Counted from the first letter of the stretch, positions 54,701 to 62,742 are shown. The stretch: DNA of 64,000 nt from an uncultured Synechococcus sp. (GCA_937911865.1 CALDSK010000145.1:35040-99039), one strand, 5' to 3'. Notes: generated from the letters alone by a model not told the origin. Program-made: numbers and translations.

Positions 54701-55879
54701 TCTTTGGCAGGCAAGGTTTCTCCAGCGCTGACTGCGCTGGGTCGGTTTGAGTATGCCAACTACGCCAACCAGACCCTGAACGAACGCTTCGAAAATACCA
54801 GCGCGTTTAAGCTGGGTTTGGCCTACCGTGACCCTCGCAGCGAGACCCTTCAAGGCCTGCTGAGCGACGCGTACGCACCTAACCCCGGCACCCCTATCAA
54901 TACGGTGGGCTCAGATACGATTCGAGAGCATACGCTGTCGGCTGAGGGGATCTATGCGCCGAACCATCGCTGGGAGTTCTACGGTAAGTACGCGCTGAGA
55001 AATACGAATGCCGATTTGTCAGGTGTTGGTCTTAGCTCTATTTCAAACACCATTCATCTAGCCCAGATGCGAGCCTCTTACCGGTTGGGCTATCGCTGGG
55101 ATTTGATGGGCGCGCTGCGCTACATTGCGCAGCCTTCTGCTGATTTTTATGAGACGGGCTTAGCGGTCGAAACGGGCTACTATGTGACGCCTGACTTGAG
55201 ACTAGGCGTGGGCTACAGCTTCGGGGCTGCCGATGACCGCAGTTTCTCAGGGTCCTACCGAGACGACAGTGGCTTTTATCTCGCGGCGACCATGAAGGTA
55301 AATGAGCTGCTGAACGGCTTTGGTTTGCAAGATGTGGGCGAGCCGCAGCAGACAGAGGCGCGGGTGCCAGAATCCGATGAGGTCGTCGTCGATGACGTCT
55401 GTCCAGAAGAGGTCGATCCAGAAGCATCAGGGGTCGACCCTTGTGAGAATCGAACGTTTGAAGAAGTGCCTGCGGCTGATACTGGCACACCGCGGCCTGG
55501 CGTTCCGGCTGCGCCTGATCTTCCCGGCGTCCCGACCGCACCAGATTCGACTGTGCCAGGTTCGACTACGCCAGGGTCGACTGCACCAGGTTCTGCCGCG
55601 CCAGGTTCGACCGCGCCAGATAGGATGCCAGGAACAAGTTTAGACGCACCGTCTGGAACAACGCCGGATAGCGATACCAGGACAGGTGCGGATGGATTCT
55701 TTGTACCTGATTCAGATAGTGACTCTAGATTTGATCCGGAGGGTGCTTCGGATGGAGAGGGGCCTGATTCAACCGCGCCGGGTTCGGGAGTTCCGTTTGA
55801 ATCGGGCTCAGATGAATCAGGAATGGATGAATCGGGAACAGAGGCGGCTCCCGCTGAGCCTATTCGAGGACTGTGGTAG
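51743..55879 (+). CDS. Large predicted outer-membrane beta-barrel protein
   Basis: 1378 residues from the ATG at 51743, which has AAGGAG about nine bases upstream inside the previous gene's end. Signal peptide (cleavage near VSAAET). N-terminal periplasmic-type region to about residue 280, with an Ig-like segment (STLKIAGQVNDETGELINHDVVVTL). The remainder to about 1200 is rich in alternating hydrophobic/polar strands with aromatic girdles, as in transmembrane barrels, for example QNASGEVDNSLTTLRAGIQQQLG. The C-terminal 180 residues are acidic and Pro/Gly/Ser/Thr-rich, with repeated PGSTAPGS. The role is unknown; I see no TonB box or plug. Confidence 0.75.
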   Translation: MRLLKGFHLGFGLGLLTSSLGLFFVGPSVSAAETTSENEESQPTSAAVPTAPLPTVNLLDQLRGLQSGQSTATPVDVGWVESPSFSRPLDLATLAAAAEDAALTSAAASQAEPAQIAQSSSLDAILEDQADEEATIITPGNPVGSEIRNERIQGEAEAEIDEVIIRQVPDSRLLEDLYTIQVAPVAESSVDADRRSTLKIAGQVNDETGELINHDVVVTLTTTAGEFIGADYDIDRAGFQVLARWGEFDAELRSGLDAERVVVRASAARKDLLAETPMPLDTDLVTGAREIEAYTDVNFTTALRPSIVTGVLDFRLGSAATNLWGSYADFLDPDNIGDTEFDAGGAIFATGAVGDWLFTGAYNSRRNLNERCDGGTRLYQNTQSQFCSYEVYGDSSTNDYLTPSQESVYLRLQQDAAVLDADPNFFMWGDYSTNEFSRPSQLFSATSRQLHGFLGNYTLATGENSGLQLTAMYANNIRPFRRDTIVPDGTSGYYFLSDTDVLPGSEEIFIETEELNRPGTVVERRALSRGADYRIDYERGAILFNQPVSITDANPFGNTLVRRIVVAYQRDGEESGGDLYGGRLQYNFSYDIDAPSWIGASVVTETDNLRDFTLYGVDTLISLGERGQLVAEYAQSDLSNGLVANGDINGNGSAYRIEARSDFTDNLFGRAYWRQTDEEFSNTATTSFRPGQTRYGAELSALLGDSTLLEFQYDQEDNKGRIPRTFDNFNVDPFSPERFSSSFQNASGEVDNSLTTLRAGIQQQLGSATVDFGYVYRDRNNRLGVGEDFNSSQLVSGLTLPIANNLSFRAQNELNIGGDEDPIYPGRTVFGLDWQALPEVTVRLAHQFFNGSDLAPDSITSLDTLLDYDLTDNTQLTGRYSVLGGFNGVTGQGALGLNHRWNIAPGLNVDLGYERIVGEGLGAAVDSDGRIAQPFAIGQSGATLGILPGSTYSVGLEYLDNPSFQASARAEFRDNDNGDDNSVITASLAGKVSPALTALGRFEYANYANQTLNERFENTSAFKLGLAYRDPRSETLQGLLSDAYAPNPGTPINTVGSDTIREHTLSAEGIYAPNHRWEFYGKYALRNTNADLSGVGLSSISNTIHLAQMRASYRLGYRWDLMGALRYIAQPSADFYETGLAVETGYYVTPDLRLGVGYSFGAADDRSFSGSYRDDSGFYLAATMKVNELLNGFGLQDVGEPQQTEARVPESDEVVVDDVCPEEVDPEASGVDPCENRTFEEVPAADTGTPRPGVPAAPDLPGVPTAPDSTVPGSTTPGSTAPGSAAPGSTAPDRMPGTSLDAPSGTTPDSDTRTGADGFFVPDSDSDSRFDPEGASDGEGPDSTAPGSGVPFESGSDESGMDESGTEAAPAEPIRGLW
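55540..55620. repeat. 15-bp coding repeats, PGSTAPGS type
   Basis: Imperfect 15-base units encode Pro-Gly-Ser-Thr/Ala repeats in the C-terminal tail of the barrel protein. Confidence 0.75.
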
Positions 55880-55915
55880 GTGCATATGAATTTTGAGGAG
55901 GTGAGGAGTCAACCC

Positions 55916-58243
55916 ATGAACAGACAAGCTATTGATACATCTAAACTGTTAGGCCGGTTAGTCTGGCAGAACGTCCGGCAGAGATCTAGAAAAAGTGTGC
56001 GATCGCTGGCCCGCGCTTGGTCGCTATCGGCCTGCCTGCTAGCCGGTATGGTCTCGTTTCCAGCGATCGCCCAAGAGACAGTTCAAGATACCGCCCAGGA
56101 TGCACCCCCAGAAGGCATCAGCATTCCAGTTCCCGATTCGGCAGTAGAAGGCGCTGCCCCCATAGTCAGCGTCACTGTGAATAGCAGCCTGGATGGGATC
56201 ATGCCTGATCAGGCCTTAACCCTGCGAGAAGCGATCGCAATTACCAACGGAACTCTGCCGCTAAGTGCATTGAGCCCGGCAGAGTCTGCTTTGGTTACGC
56301 CTGCTGCTAGTCCGGCAATTGGGTTTTCCCTTACCCAGAGCACCGACATTGAGCTTACAGAAGTGCTGCCGCCGATTATGGCTACAGGTTTAACAATTGA
56401 TGGAACAACTCAGTCTGGATATGGGACGCTCAGTAGTGATGCGCCGGCTGCGGTACCGGTACCGGTTCCCGCCGTAGCGCTCAGTCCCGCTACAGAAGCT
56501 GAAGTGTTTCGCGGTCTGACGATTGCCGCTAGTGATGTGACGGTACGCGGTCTGAGCATTCACGGCTTTTCTTCTGTTCACCGCCGGACGGCGTCCACAC
56601 CGCCTGCCGACATTTTTATCACGCACGTTGCACCGCCTCAGGGTAACGACGAAGTGCACAGCGGCCCCGACTCGCCCTCTGCAAGAACGCTTAGGCTAAC
56701 GTCTAGTGAAGAAGATCAAGCGCCGAACGGCGTCGTGATTGAAGATAACTGGCTGGGCGTGCCGCCAACGGGCATTATTCCTGAGCCCAACGAGATGTCT
56801 GCCTTTGGCGTTTCTGTGTTCAACGGCACTGATGTTGTGGTGCAGCGCAATCGTATTGGCTTTCACGAAAGCAGCGGCATTATCACCGGTAACTTGGCCA
56901 AAGGGCTAGTGGTTACCGAAAATACGCTGATTGGTAATGGCCTTGCCGGTTTGCCCCCGGCGATTTATATGAGCGGTAATATTGACGGCTCTGAAATTTT
57001 TGGCAACTTAATGTGTGCTAACGATGGCAGCGGTGTTGCTATGTTTAAGCCGGAGGGCTCAGCGAGAATTTTTAGCAATGATATTCGCTTTAACGGCAGA
57101 CGTTTTCGCAGCGCTGGTATTTCGCTAATGGGCAGTGGCCACGAGGTTAGCGATAACTACGTGGCGTTTCAGCCGGGGCCAGGTGTCGGCGTGGTGGCCT
57201 ACCCCAAGAGCCAGCAGAACACGGTACGCGGCAACTTTTTCCGTCGTCTCGACGGCCTGAGCGTAGATCTCAACTACAACCACAACACCCGCGTCTCGGA
57301 CTATCAGTTTTTTGATGGGCCAAATCCACCGCGCAACTCGAATCAGCGACGACGAGATTCAGCGAACGCGGCCATCAACGCGCCTGAGTTCGACGAATAC
57401 GCTTTCCCGGTTGAGGGCAATACGGTCACGCTCACGGGCCGCGCCGATCCAGGCTCAGAAGTGGATATCTATTCTGTGTCGTCTAAGCCGAATCGGCACT
57501 ACGGTGATTTGGGCAGCTTACTCACGACGGTTTCGGTGAGTGAAGATGGCGCCTTTAGCGCGACCGTTGATGCGTCAGAGGTGCTGCCAGAAGCAGAGGC
57601 GAGGAGTCTTGATAGTGGAATTGATAGTGGAAATAGTGCACTGACAAAGCAGACGGTTGTGATGGGCTCGGAAGTAGCGGCGATCGCAACCGATGCTCGC
57701 TATGGGACTTCTGAACCCTCACCAACTGCGGCTATTGGCGAAGAGCCTGACTATACAGGCACGCCCGACCCATACTCGCCAGTCTGCCAGGACCCGCCCA
57801 TTCTGGTGGAACCGGAAGAAGTCGTTATTTTGCCGCCAGATGAGCCAATTTCGCTGACGATTCCTCGAAATATTCACTTTGCGCTAGATCGCTCCTTTAT
57901 CAGTGAGGAGAGTGCGAACATCATGGACCAGATTGCCGCGGCCATGTTGGACTATCCTTCTCTGACCGTAGAGCTTCAGGGCCACACTGACCCGCGTGCG
58001 AGCGATGCTTACAACGCGGCGCTTGGTGAACGCCGGGCTTTGGCAGCTCGTGACTACCTGTTGCAAAAGGGAATTGCACCTGAGCGCATGCGCATTCGTT
58101 CCTTTGGCGAAACGCAGCTAATCTCGACCGAGCCAGACATCGTGGACTACGCGCGCGATCGCCGGGTTGAGTTTATCTTCTCTGATTCTCGGGGCTTAGA
58201 CATTGTCTTTGAGCGTCAAGAAACCGACCTTCAGATTGAATAG
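55916..58243 (+). CDS. Right-handed beta-helix protein with C-terminal OmpA domain
   Basis: 775 residues from the ATG at 55916, with GAGGAG seven bases upstream. A start at 55880 is possible but less likely. A signal peptide ends near PAIAQ. The region from about residue 60 to 500 has parallel beta-helix features, with repeats of the kind GVVIEDNWLGV and VVVQRNRIGF. A Pro-rich linker precedes the OmpA-like domain (about 655-755), with ELQGHTDPRASDAYNAALGERRA, the D and R that bind diaminopimelate. It should anchor the surface assembly to peptidoglycan. Third gene of the operon. Confidence 0.85.
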   Translation: MNRQAIDTSKLLGRLVWQNVRQRSRKSVRSLARAWSLSACLLAGMVSFPAIAQETVQDTAQDAPPEGISIPVPDSAVEGAAPIVSVTVNSSLDGIMPDQALTLREAIAITNGTLPLSALSPAESALVTPAASPAIGFSLTQSTDIELTEVLPPIMATGLTIDGTTQSGYGTLSSDAPAAVPVPVPAVALSPATEAEVFRGLTIAASDVTVRGLSIHGFSSVHRRTASTPPADIFITHVAPPQGNDEVHSGPDSPSARTLRLTSSEEDQAPNGVVIEDNWLGVPPTGIIPEPNEMSAFGVSVFNGTDVVVQRNRIGFHESSGIITGNLAKGLVVTENTLIGNGLAGLPPAIYMSGNIDGSEIFGNLMCANDGSGVAMFKPEGSARIFSNDIRFNGRRFRSAGISLMGSGHEVSDNYVAFQPGPGVGVVAYPKSQQNTVRGNFFRRLDGLSVDLNYNHNTRVSDYQFFDGPNPPRNSNQRRRDSANAAINAPEFDEYAFPVEGNTVTLTGRADPGSEVDIYSVSSKPNRHYGDLGSLLTTVSVSEDGAFSATVDASEVLPEAEARSLDSGIDSGNSALTKQTVVMGSEVAAIATDARYGTSEPSPTAAIGEEPDYTGTPDPYSPVCQDPPILVEPEEVVILPPDEPISLTIPRNIHFALDRSFISEESANIMDQIAAAMLDYPSLTVELQGHTDPRASDAYNAALGERRALAARDYLLQKGIAPERMRIRSFGETQLISTEPDIVDYARDRRVEFIFSDSRGLDIVFERQETDLQIE

Positions 58244-58273
58244 CGCTTTGTAGCTCACGTTTTAAGAAGGATA

Positions 58274-59944
58274 GTGAACCTTTCAAAACGTGAGCGATTT
58301 CTGCTTCGAGTCCTGTTCTTCTTTTTAACAAACCTGCTTTTGTTGCTTCCCATGTATCAGCTAACCCGCCGATTTCTTGCTCCTATGATTGCTGCTAGGC
58401 CAAAGATGAGATCTGTTGTGCGATCGCGCGTACTCTTAGCCAGCACGTTTGCACTGTTGCCATTACTGTCGATGTGGCAAAAGCCAGTGCAGGCGCAGTC
58501 GTCTTTGAATAACGGTCAGTTTTGCTATGCGATCGCCGATAACAATCCACCGGGCGTAGGTGGCGGCGGTGGCCGAAATAATCAAGATACGCTGGCAAGA
58601 ATCGACGATTTCAACGCGGGCGCTGCAACCGCTGTGGCCAACATTACCCGTCCCGATGACTCCGAGGTGGGTGATATCGAAGCGCTGACTTCGCGTCCAA
58701 ACTTTGGCGAGCTGATCGCTGCTAATGGTAACGAGCTGGGCACAGTCGATCCGACCACGGGTGTGTTCACATCTATAGGCACGCTAACTGGGTTCAACGA
58801 CTTTGACGCTATTGTGATCGACCGTAGCGTTGCCGATCAATCCAGGCTGCTGGGCGTTTCTAAAGATAATAATGATGCAGAAAACAATGTGATTGTTGAA
58901 GTCTTTCTGCAGATTGACGGTACAACAGGCGCAGCCACTGGAATTTCTTCATTCCAAGGGATCTCTCAAATCGCTGACGATCAGTTTCCTGTCAATACCG
59001 CGGGCATTGATGGTATTGCCATTAGTCCGGCTAACGGTCTTGTTTATGGTGTCGCTAACCGAGGCCCTAGATCGGCTCAACGCTTCGTCATTATCGATAT
59101 CGCTAACGGAACGCTACAGGACAGAGGTCCTTTTCTCGCGCCTAATGGCGATGAGATTCCAGACGTTGAAGACCTTAGCTTTGATCTGTTCGATGGTCAG
59201 CTGTTTGCAACAACAGGCAGTAGCTTTGAGGCCTTTACAGAAAATGCGTTTCTCTTCTCCGATCCGTTAGGCGGCACTTTGGCCCCAGCGCTCGGTAACT
59301 TCAACCTGGAGACACCAACCGGTGCGATTGACTTTGAGGCATCTGCTTGTTTACTAGCCGAGCAAATTGTAGAACCCGGCGATTTGCTTTTGGTCAAACG
59401 AATTACGGCGGTGACTCAGGTAGGCGGAGAAGAGCAGCGCTTTGAAAGCTTTCAAAATCAGCAGGGCACTGAGGTTGATGATCAGCTGAGCGCAGCGACT
59501 AACCAGGCCTTCCCGCTAGGTGTGGTTGAAGCGCCTCAGCCGCTAGCAGCAGGCGATCAGGTGGAATACACCGTGTACGTATATAACGGTACGGCCACAG
59601 CAATCAACAATATTGAGCTGTGCGATCCGCTCAGTCGCCCGAGCGTTTTACAGTCTGACAGTATTGAGTTTGCACCTCCTAACGGTGCGCTTACCCTAGC
59701 GTTTGACGATATTACTGATGCAGATCGTTCTCCTCAGGCACCCGCGGATGCCTCTTGCGAGCTATCACTAGACGTCGATGAGTTCTTGGCAGGGCCTCCG
59801 GGGCCGGTTGGGCCTCTGGGCAGAGTGGGCGGTGTAGTCTCTGATCCATTCATTTTAGCGCCTAATGAAATTGCGGCTGTACGATTCGTGGTGGAAGTTG
59901 GTGCGCTGCAAGGTGATGAAGAAGTAGAAGATTTTCAGGAGTAA
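58274..59944 (+). CDS. Second DUF11-like secreted protein
   Basis: 556 residues from the GTG at 58274, with AAGAAGGA just upstream. It has an unusually long N-terminus: a first hydrophobic helix (about 10-30) and a second (about 50-70) that ends in VQAQS, the probable cleavage site. The middle (about 75-370) has repeated GVFTSIGTLTGF-like strands, which suggests a propeller-type fold. A DUF11 domain (about 440-550, LAAGDQVEYTVYVYNGTATAI) closes the protein. Last gene of the operon; the terminator is 96 bases beyond its stop. Confidence 0.78.
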   Translation: MNLSKRERFLLRVLFFFLTNLLLLLPMYQLTRRFLAPMIAARPKMRSVVRSRVLLASTFALLPLLSMWQKPVQAQSSLNNGQFCYAIADNNPPGVGGGGGRNNQDTLARIDDFNAGAATAVANITRPDDSEVGDIEALTSRPNFGELIAANGNELGTVDPTTGVFTSIGTLTGFNDFDAIVIDRSVADQSRLLGVSKDNNDAENNVIVEVFLQIDGTTGAATGISSFQGISQIADDQFPVNTAGIDGIAISPANGLVYGVANRGPRSAQRFVIIDIANGTLQDRGPFLAPNGDEIPDVEDLSFDLFDGQLFATTGSSFEAFTENAFLFSDPLGGTLAPALGNFNLETPTGAIDFEASACLLAEQIVEPGDLLLVKRITAVTQVGGEEQRFESFQNQQGTEVDDQLSAATNQAFPLGVVEAPQPLAAGDQVEYTVYVYNGTATAINNIELCDPLSRPSVLQSDSIEFAPPNGALTLAFDDITDADRSPQAPADASCELSLDVDEFLAGPPGPVGPLGRVGGVVSDPFILAPNEIAAVRFVVEVGALQGDEEVEDFQE

Positions 59945-60011
59945 TTGGAGCAGGTTTAAACAGGAAATGAACAAGTAGAGACTTTGATTTAGACTGCATT
60001 TCTTCTAAGGC

Positions 60012-60056
60012 ATAATCTCGCTGGGCGTAATCTCGTTGGGCGTAATCTCGTTTCCT
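60012..60056. repeat. 15-bp tandem repeat, 3 units
   Basis: Units RTAATCTCGYTGGGC at 60012, 60027 and 60042. The last unit also forms the left arm of the terminator. Confidence 0.85.
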
Positions 60057-60071
60057 TGAGGTTACGCTTTT
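60040..60071 (+). terminator. Terminator of the envelope operon
   Basis: GCGTAATCTC (60040-60049) pairs with GAGGTTACGC (60058-60067), ten pairs including one G-T, and is followed by TTTT. The left arm is part of a tandem repeat unit. Confidence 0.8.
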
Positions 60072-60463
60072 GTTCTGTTTGCTTCTGTGCTCCCAATTGG
60101 CCTTGCTAAGTAAAGAGAAAAAATATTACCCTTGGCGTATTTGTCAAGGGCAATTCTACTGTAATTTTTTATTGTAAAGTTCTTGTAAAGATATATGTGC
60201 GTAAATACCTACGTAATTTTACTGAAATTTCGGCCTCGCATTTGACTTCCCTAGCGCTCTGCTGAAGCGGACTTTGAGCTTTTTACTGCCATAGAAAAAT
60301 AGCCTTTTATTTTCTAGCTTGGGGCGAGATCATAGTTACTTTTGGATATTGACAGTACTATTACAGAGATGTTTATGTAAGGTTTCGTTAAAGAATTTGA
60401 GCGGTCTAATTAGTTTGCACTAGCAACCTAGACTGCTTCTTAACTTCAGGAGTCATACTTACT

Positions 60464-60712
60464 ATGCCAGCTATATTTCCTCTCTTTGCGATTTTAGTTG
60501 TCTTTGTTTTCATTAGTGCTCACGCATCTACTACCTCCCCTAGACGGCGTCGTTACGACTCTCGTTCCTCTTCCTACGGTTCTGGCGGCGGTGGCCGACG
60601 CTCCGAACGTGGCGGTGGCTACGACGATTACAAAAGAGAGCGCAGTGGAGGCCGCTCTTCTTCCGGTCGCGGTCGCGGTGATCGATACTCCTCAGACAGA
60701 GGCCGATACTAA
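60464..60712 (+). CDS. Small membrane protein with Arg/Gly/Ser-rich tail
   Basis: 82 residues. One N-terminal hydrophobic helix (IFPLFAILVVFVFIS), then a tail of Arg, Gly, Ser and Tyr (GGGRRSERGGGYDDYK, GRGRGDRYSSDRGRY), much like the RGG regions of RNA-binding proteins. AGGAG lies about ten bases before the ATG, and a terminator follows. Not recognised; the tail could bind RNA, polysaccharide or other polyanions, but this is a guess. Translation is supported by the ribosome site and terminator. Confidence 0.7.
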   Translation: MPAIFPLFAILVVFVFISAHASTTSPRRRRYDSRSSSYGSGGGGRRSERGGGYDDYKRERSGGRSSSGRGRGDRYSSDRGRY

Positions 60713-60746
60713 CATCTCGCTTCAGCTAGCGCTTGGCTTATGAAAC

Positions 60747-60786
60747 AAACAGGTCCGCTCCTGAGCGTAAGGGAGTGGGCCTGTTT
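60747..60786 (+). terminator. Terminator of the small membrane protein gene
   Basis: A 15-bp stem (747-761 with 772-786) including two G-T pairs, arms AAACAGGTCCGCTCC and GGAGTGGGCCTGTTT. It lies 35 bases after the stop codon. Confidence 0.7.
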
Positions 60787-60802
60787 CTTCGGTCGCTGGA
60801 TC

Positions 60803-60844
60803 TAGATAACTGGAGGTAGATAACTGGGGGTAGATAACTGGGGG
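60803..60844. repeat. 14-bp tandem repeat next to the trpA stop, 3 units
   Basis: TAGATAACTGGAGG, TAGATAACTGGGGG and TAGATAACTGGGGG lie at 60803, 60817 and 60831; a degraded fourth unit runs into the stop codon of trpA at 60854-60856. Confidence 0.9.
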
Positions 60845-60853
60845 TAGCTGGGA

Positions 60854-61666
60854 TTATCGGATAGCCGCTTTCAGATCCAGGCAGAACTGTCCTACCGCCG
60901 CGAGGCCTTCCTCAGGCGTTCCAGCCGCCAGTCGCTTAACAATAGCGCTGCCAACAATCACACCATCTGCGCCCCAGTTCTTTAGCTGTTTCGCCTGAGC
61001 TGGCTCGGATACCCCAAATCCAACGCCAATCGGCTTATTCGTTGCGCTATGGAGATCGCTCAACAGCCCTTCTACGCGCGTCGCGACCTCTTGACGAATG
61101 CCCGTTACCCCGGTGACGCTGACAAGATATACAAAGCCTTGAGAGCGCTCGGCGATCGCATGAATCCTTTCGTCTGTAGAAGTGGGTGCTACCAGCAAAA
61201 TCACGGCAATACCCACCTTTTCTGCGGTGCTAAGCAGCGTATCCATTTCTTCCAAAGGCAAATCAGGCACCAGCAGCCCCCGCGCCCCAGCTGCATAAAT
61301 GTCCTTTAAAAAGGCTTCTAAACCCCGATTCAAAATAGGGTTGTAGTAGGTAAACAGAATAAGCGGTGCTGAAAGCTTAGGCGTGACTTCCGCCACTAGC
61401 TTTAGAACAGCCTCTAGCGTTACACCGCGATTGAGCGCCCGAGTCGCCGCCGCTTGAATAGTGGGACCATCCGCTAAGGGGTCAGAATAGGGAATTCCTA
61501 GCTCAATCAGGTCAGCGCCGTTGCGATCGAGCACCTGCAAAGCTTCAGCGGTTGTCTTTAGGTCAGGATCACCCGCTGTAATGAAGGGAATCAGAGCGCA
61601 TTCATCGCGATCGCGAATTTCATCAAACCGCGCTTTTACCGATACCTTTGTTATTACTTCGCTCAT
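60854..61666 (-). CDS. trpA: Tryptophan synthase alpha chain
   Basis: 270 residues. TIM-barrel subunit that cleaves indole-3-glycerol phosphate to indole. The motif [21 protein letters not shown] with the catalytic Asp is present, as is the second acidic residue in [12 protein letters not shown] and the phosphate loop GVGFGVSEP. Follows the ndhL-DUF3007 genes on the same strand, a gene order that recurs in cyanobacteria. Confidence 0.97.
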   Translation of the reverse strand: MSEVITKVSVKARFDEIRDRDECALIPFITAGDPDLKTTAEALQVLDRNGADLIELGIPYSDPLADGPTIQAAATRALNRGVTLEAVLKLVAEVTPKLSAPLILFTYYNPILNRGLEAFLKDIYAAGARGLLVPDLPLEEMDTLLSTAEKVGIAVILLVAPTSTDERIHAIAERSQGFVYLVSVTGVTGIRQEVATRVEGLLSDLHSATNKPIGVGFGVSEPAQAKQLKNWGADGVIVGSAIVKRLAAGTPEEGLAAVGQFCLDLKAAIR

Positions 61667-61798
61667 GATCTATCCGCTTAATATCTGCTGCTGTGTCGAT
61701 AGCCTACATATGCACAGGTACCCTTTCACCCACTGACTATCTCTACTAGGGTTTCTTTGCTGGAATTTCTGACTGGTACCTAAAAGGCTAAAAAGTTC

Positions 61799-62122
61799 CT
61801 AACTTTCTTTTTGAGCCCTTGCCAGTCGCTCTTTTTCTACTTCCTCTTGTAACTGAGCAATTTCTTCCGGGCTCATTTCGTCTAGCCGTTTTTGCAGTAC
61901 AGCGTTTTCGTAATCTTCTAGCTGCTGGTAGTAGGTCATATTCTTGCCCAGCGCTCTTGCTAGATAGGTCGCCGTCCAGCCCAACAAACCGGCAACAAAA
62001 ATAACCTGACTCCAAATTCCAGCCGACAGTCCGTCTAGCCCAGCCCACGAAAAAGCCAGGTAAAGCAGCCCACCTGCGACAAATACCCCTGCTCCGATGC
62101 CGAGAACATCAATTCTTCTCAT
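61799..62122 (-). CDS. DUF3007 membrane protein
   Basis: 107 residues. Two hydrophobic helices (residues 7-28 and 36-58), then a charged helical tail (NMTYYQQLEDYENAVLQKRLDEMSPEEIAQLQEEV by position, residues 61-95). Belongs to a cyanobacteria- and plastid-specific family usually next to ndhL. The gene lies between ndhL and trpA. Function unknown, possibly thylakoid-related. Confidence 0.88.
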   Translation of the reverse strand: MRRIDVLGIGAGVFVAGGLLYLAFSWAGLDGLSAGIWSQVIFVAGLLGWTATYLARALGKNMTYYQQLEDYENAVLQKRLDEMSPEEIAQLQEEVEKERLARAQKES

Positions 62123-62150
62123 AGTTTTCTGCTATCTCGGGCCCGCCTGC

Positions 62151-62194
62151 TTTGCTCTATTCACCTTGCTCTATTCACTTTGCCCTGTCCGATT
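62151..62194. repeat. 14-bp tandem repeat between ndhL and the DUF3007 gene
   Basis: TGCTCTATTCACCT, TGCTCTATTCACTT and TGCCCTGTCCGATT begin at 62153, 62167 and 62181. Confidence 0.75.
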
Positions 62195-62216
62195 AGCCTC
62201 ACGTTTTAGACTGCTT

Positions 62217-62453
62217 CTAGACTTCGCGGCGTTTGGGTCTGAAATTGAGAAATGGGCTCAGAACTAGGCAGCCAGGAAAGAAGACCAGTATGAGCCCATA
62301 AACCAGAAGACGCTCTACAGAGCCCGCTGACGTTTGCCGCGCCTTCAGGTAAAACATCAAAGCCGCTGGAACGATCACTAGATACACCACAGCAAGCGTG
62401 GCATATAGCCCTAGAACGATCAGCGTAGATGTTTCGAGTGCAGGGAATGTCAT
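62217..62453 (-). CDS. ndhL: NAD(P)H-quinone oxidoreductase (NDH-1) subunit L
   Basis: 78 residues with two membrane helices: ETSTLIVLGLYATLAVVYLVIVPAALMFYLK (about 7-37) and VYGLILVFFPGCLVLSPFLNFRP (about 51-70). Small subunit of cyanobacterial NDH-1, needed for cyclic electron flow and CO2 uptake (also called IctA). First gene of the ndhL-DUF3007-trpA cluster. Confidence 0.93.
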   Translation of the reverse strand: MTFPALETSTLIVLGLYATLAVVYLVIVPAALMFYLKARQTSAGSVERLLVYGLILVFFPGCLVLSPFLNFRPKRREV

Positions 62454-62489
62454 TTCGGTCTTATTCTCTAATAGCCACTATATATAGTA

Positions 62490-62525
62490 GATCAATTCGG
62501 CTGGATGTATTCAGCCGAATTGATC
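62490..62525. promoter_or_regulatory. Perfect 14-bp hairpin upstream of ndhL
   Basis: GATCAATTCGGCTG (62490-62503) and CAGCCGAATTGATC (62512-62525) are exact inverted repeats around an 8-base loop. It lies between the ndhL start (-) and the tRNA gene (+). There is no T-tract, so an operator or an RNA leader element is more likely than a terminator. Confidence 0.55.
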
Positions 62526-62658
62526 CGCGAGTTGCTGACTTCAATGGGGTTTCAGCCTTTAGCTCGTCTGTTTGTCCAGTCCGTGGAGATGCAGATTGAT
62601 GCGCAGATTGGTTGCATCCGCGCACGCTTGGTGGTGAAATAGTCATCTAGCGCCTAAC

Positions 62659-62742
62659 GGGGGCGTGGCGGAATGGTAGACGCTGCGGATTTAAAATCCG
62701 TTGACTGTAAAAGTCGTGAGGGTTCAAGTCCCTCCGCCCCCA
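62659..62742 (+). tRNA. trnL-UAA: tRNA-Leu (UAA), without intron
   Basis: 84 bases. Acceptor stem GGGGGCG/CGCCCCC with discriminator A at 62742. Anticodon stem GCGGA/TCCGT with loop TTTAAAA, giving anticodon TAA (62692-62694). The long variable arm of a type II tRNA and the T arm GAGGG-TTCAAGT-CCCTC are both present. The 3' CCA is not encoded. Many cyanobacteria carry a group I intron in this very anticodon loop; here it is continuous. Confidence 0.97.

Larger units (their letters stand above)
59945..60463. other. Spacer with operon terminator
   Basis: 519 bases. It holds a 15-bp array (60012-60056) and the terminator at 60040-60071; the rest is AT-rich and probably contains the promoter for the next gene. 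No reading frame is convincing. Confidence 0.55.

Noticed and set aside
62659..62742. Possible group I intron in tRNA-Leu(UAA)
   Set aside because: The anticodon stem and loop are continuous in 17 bases.
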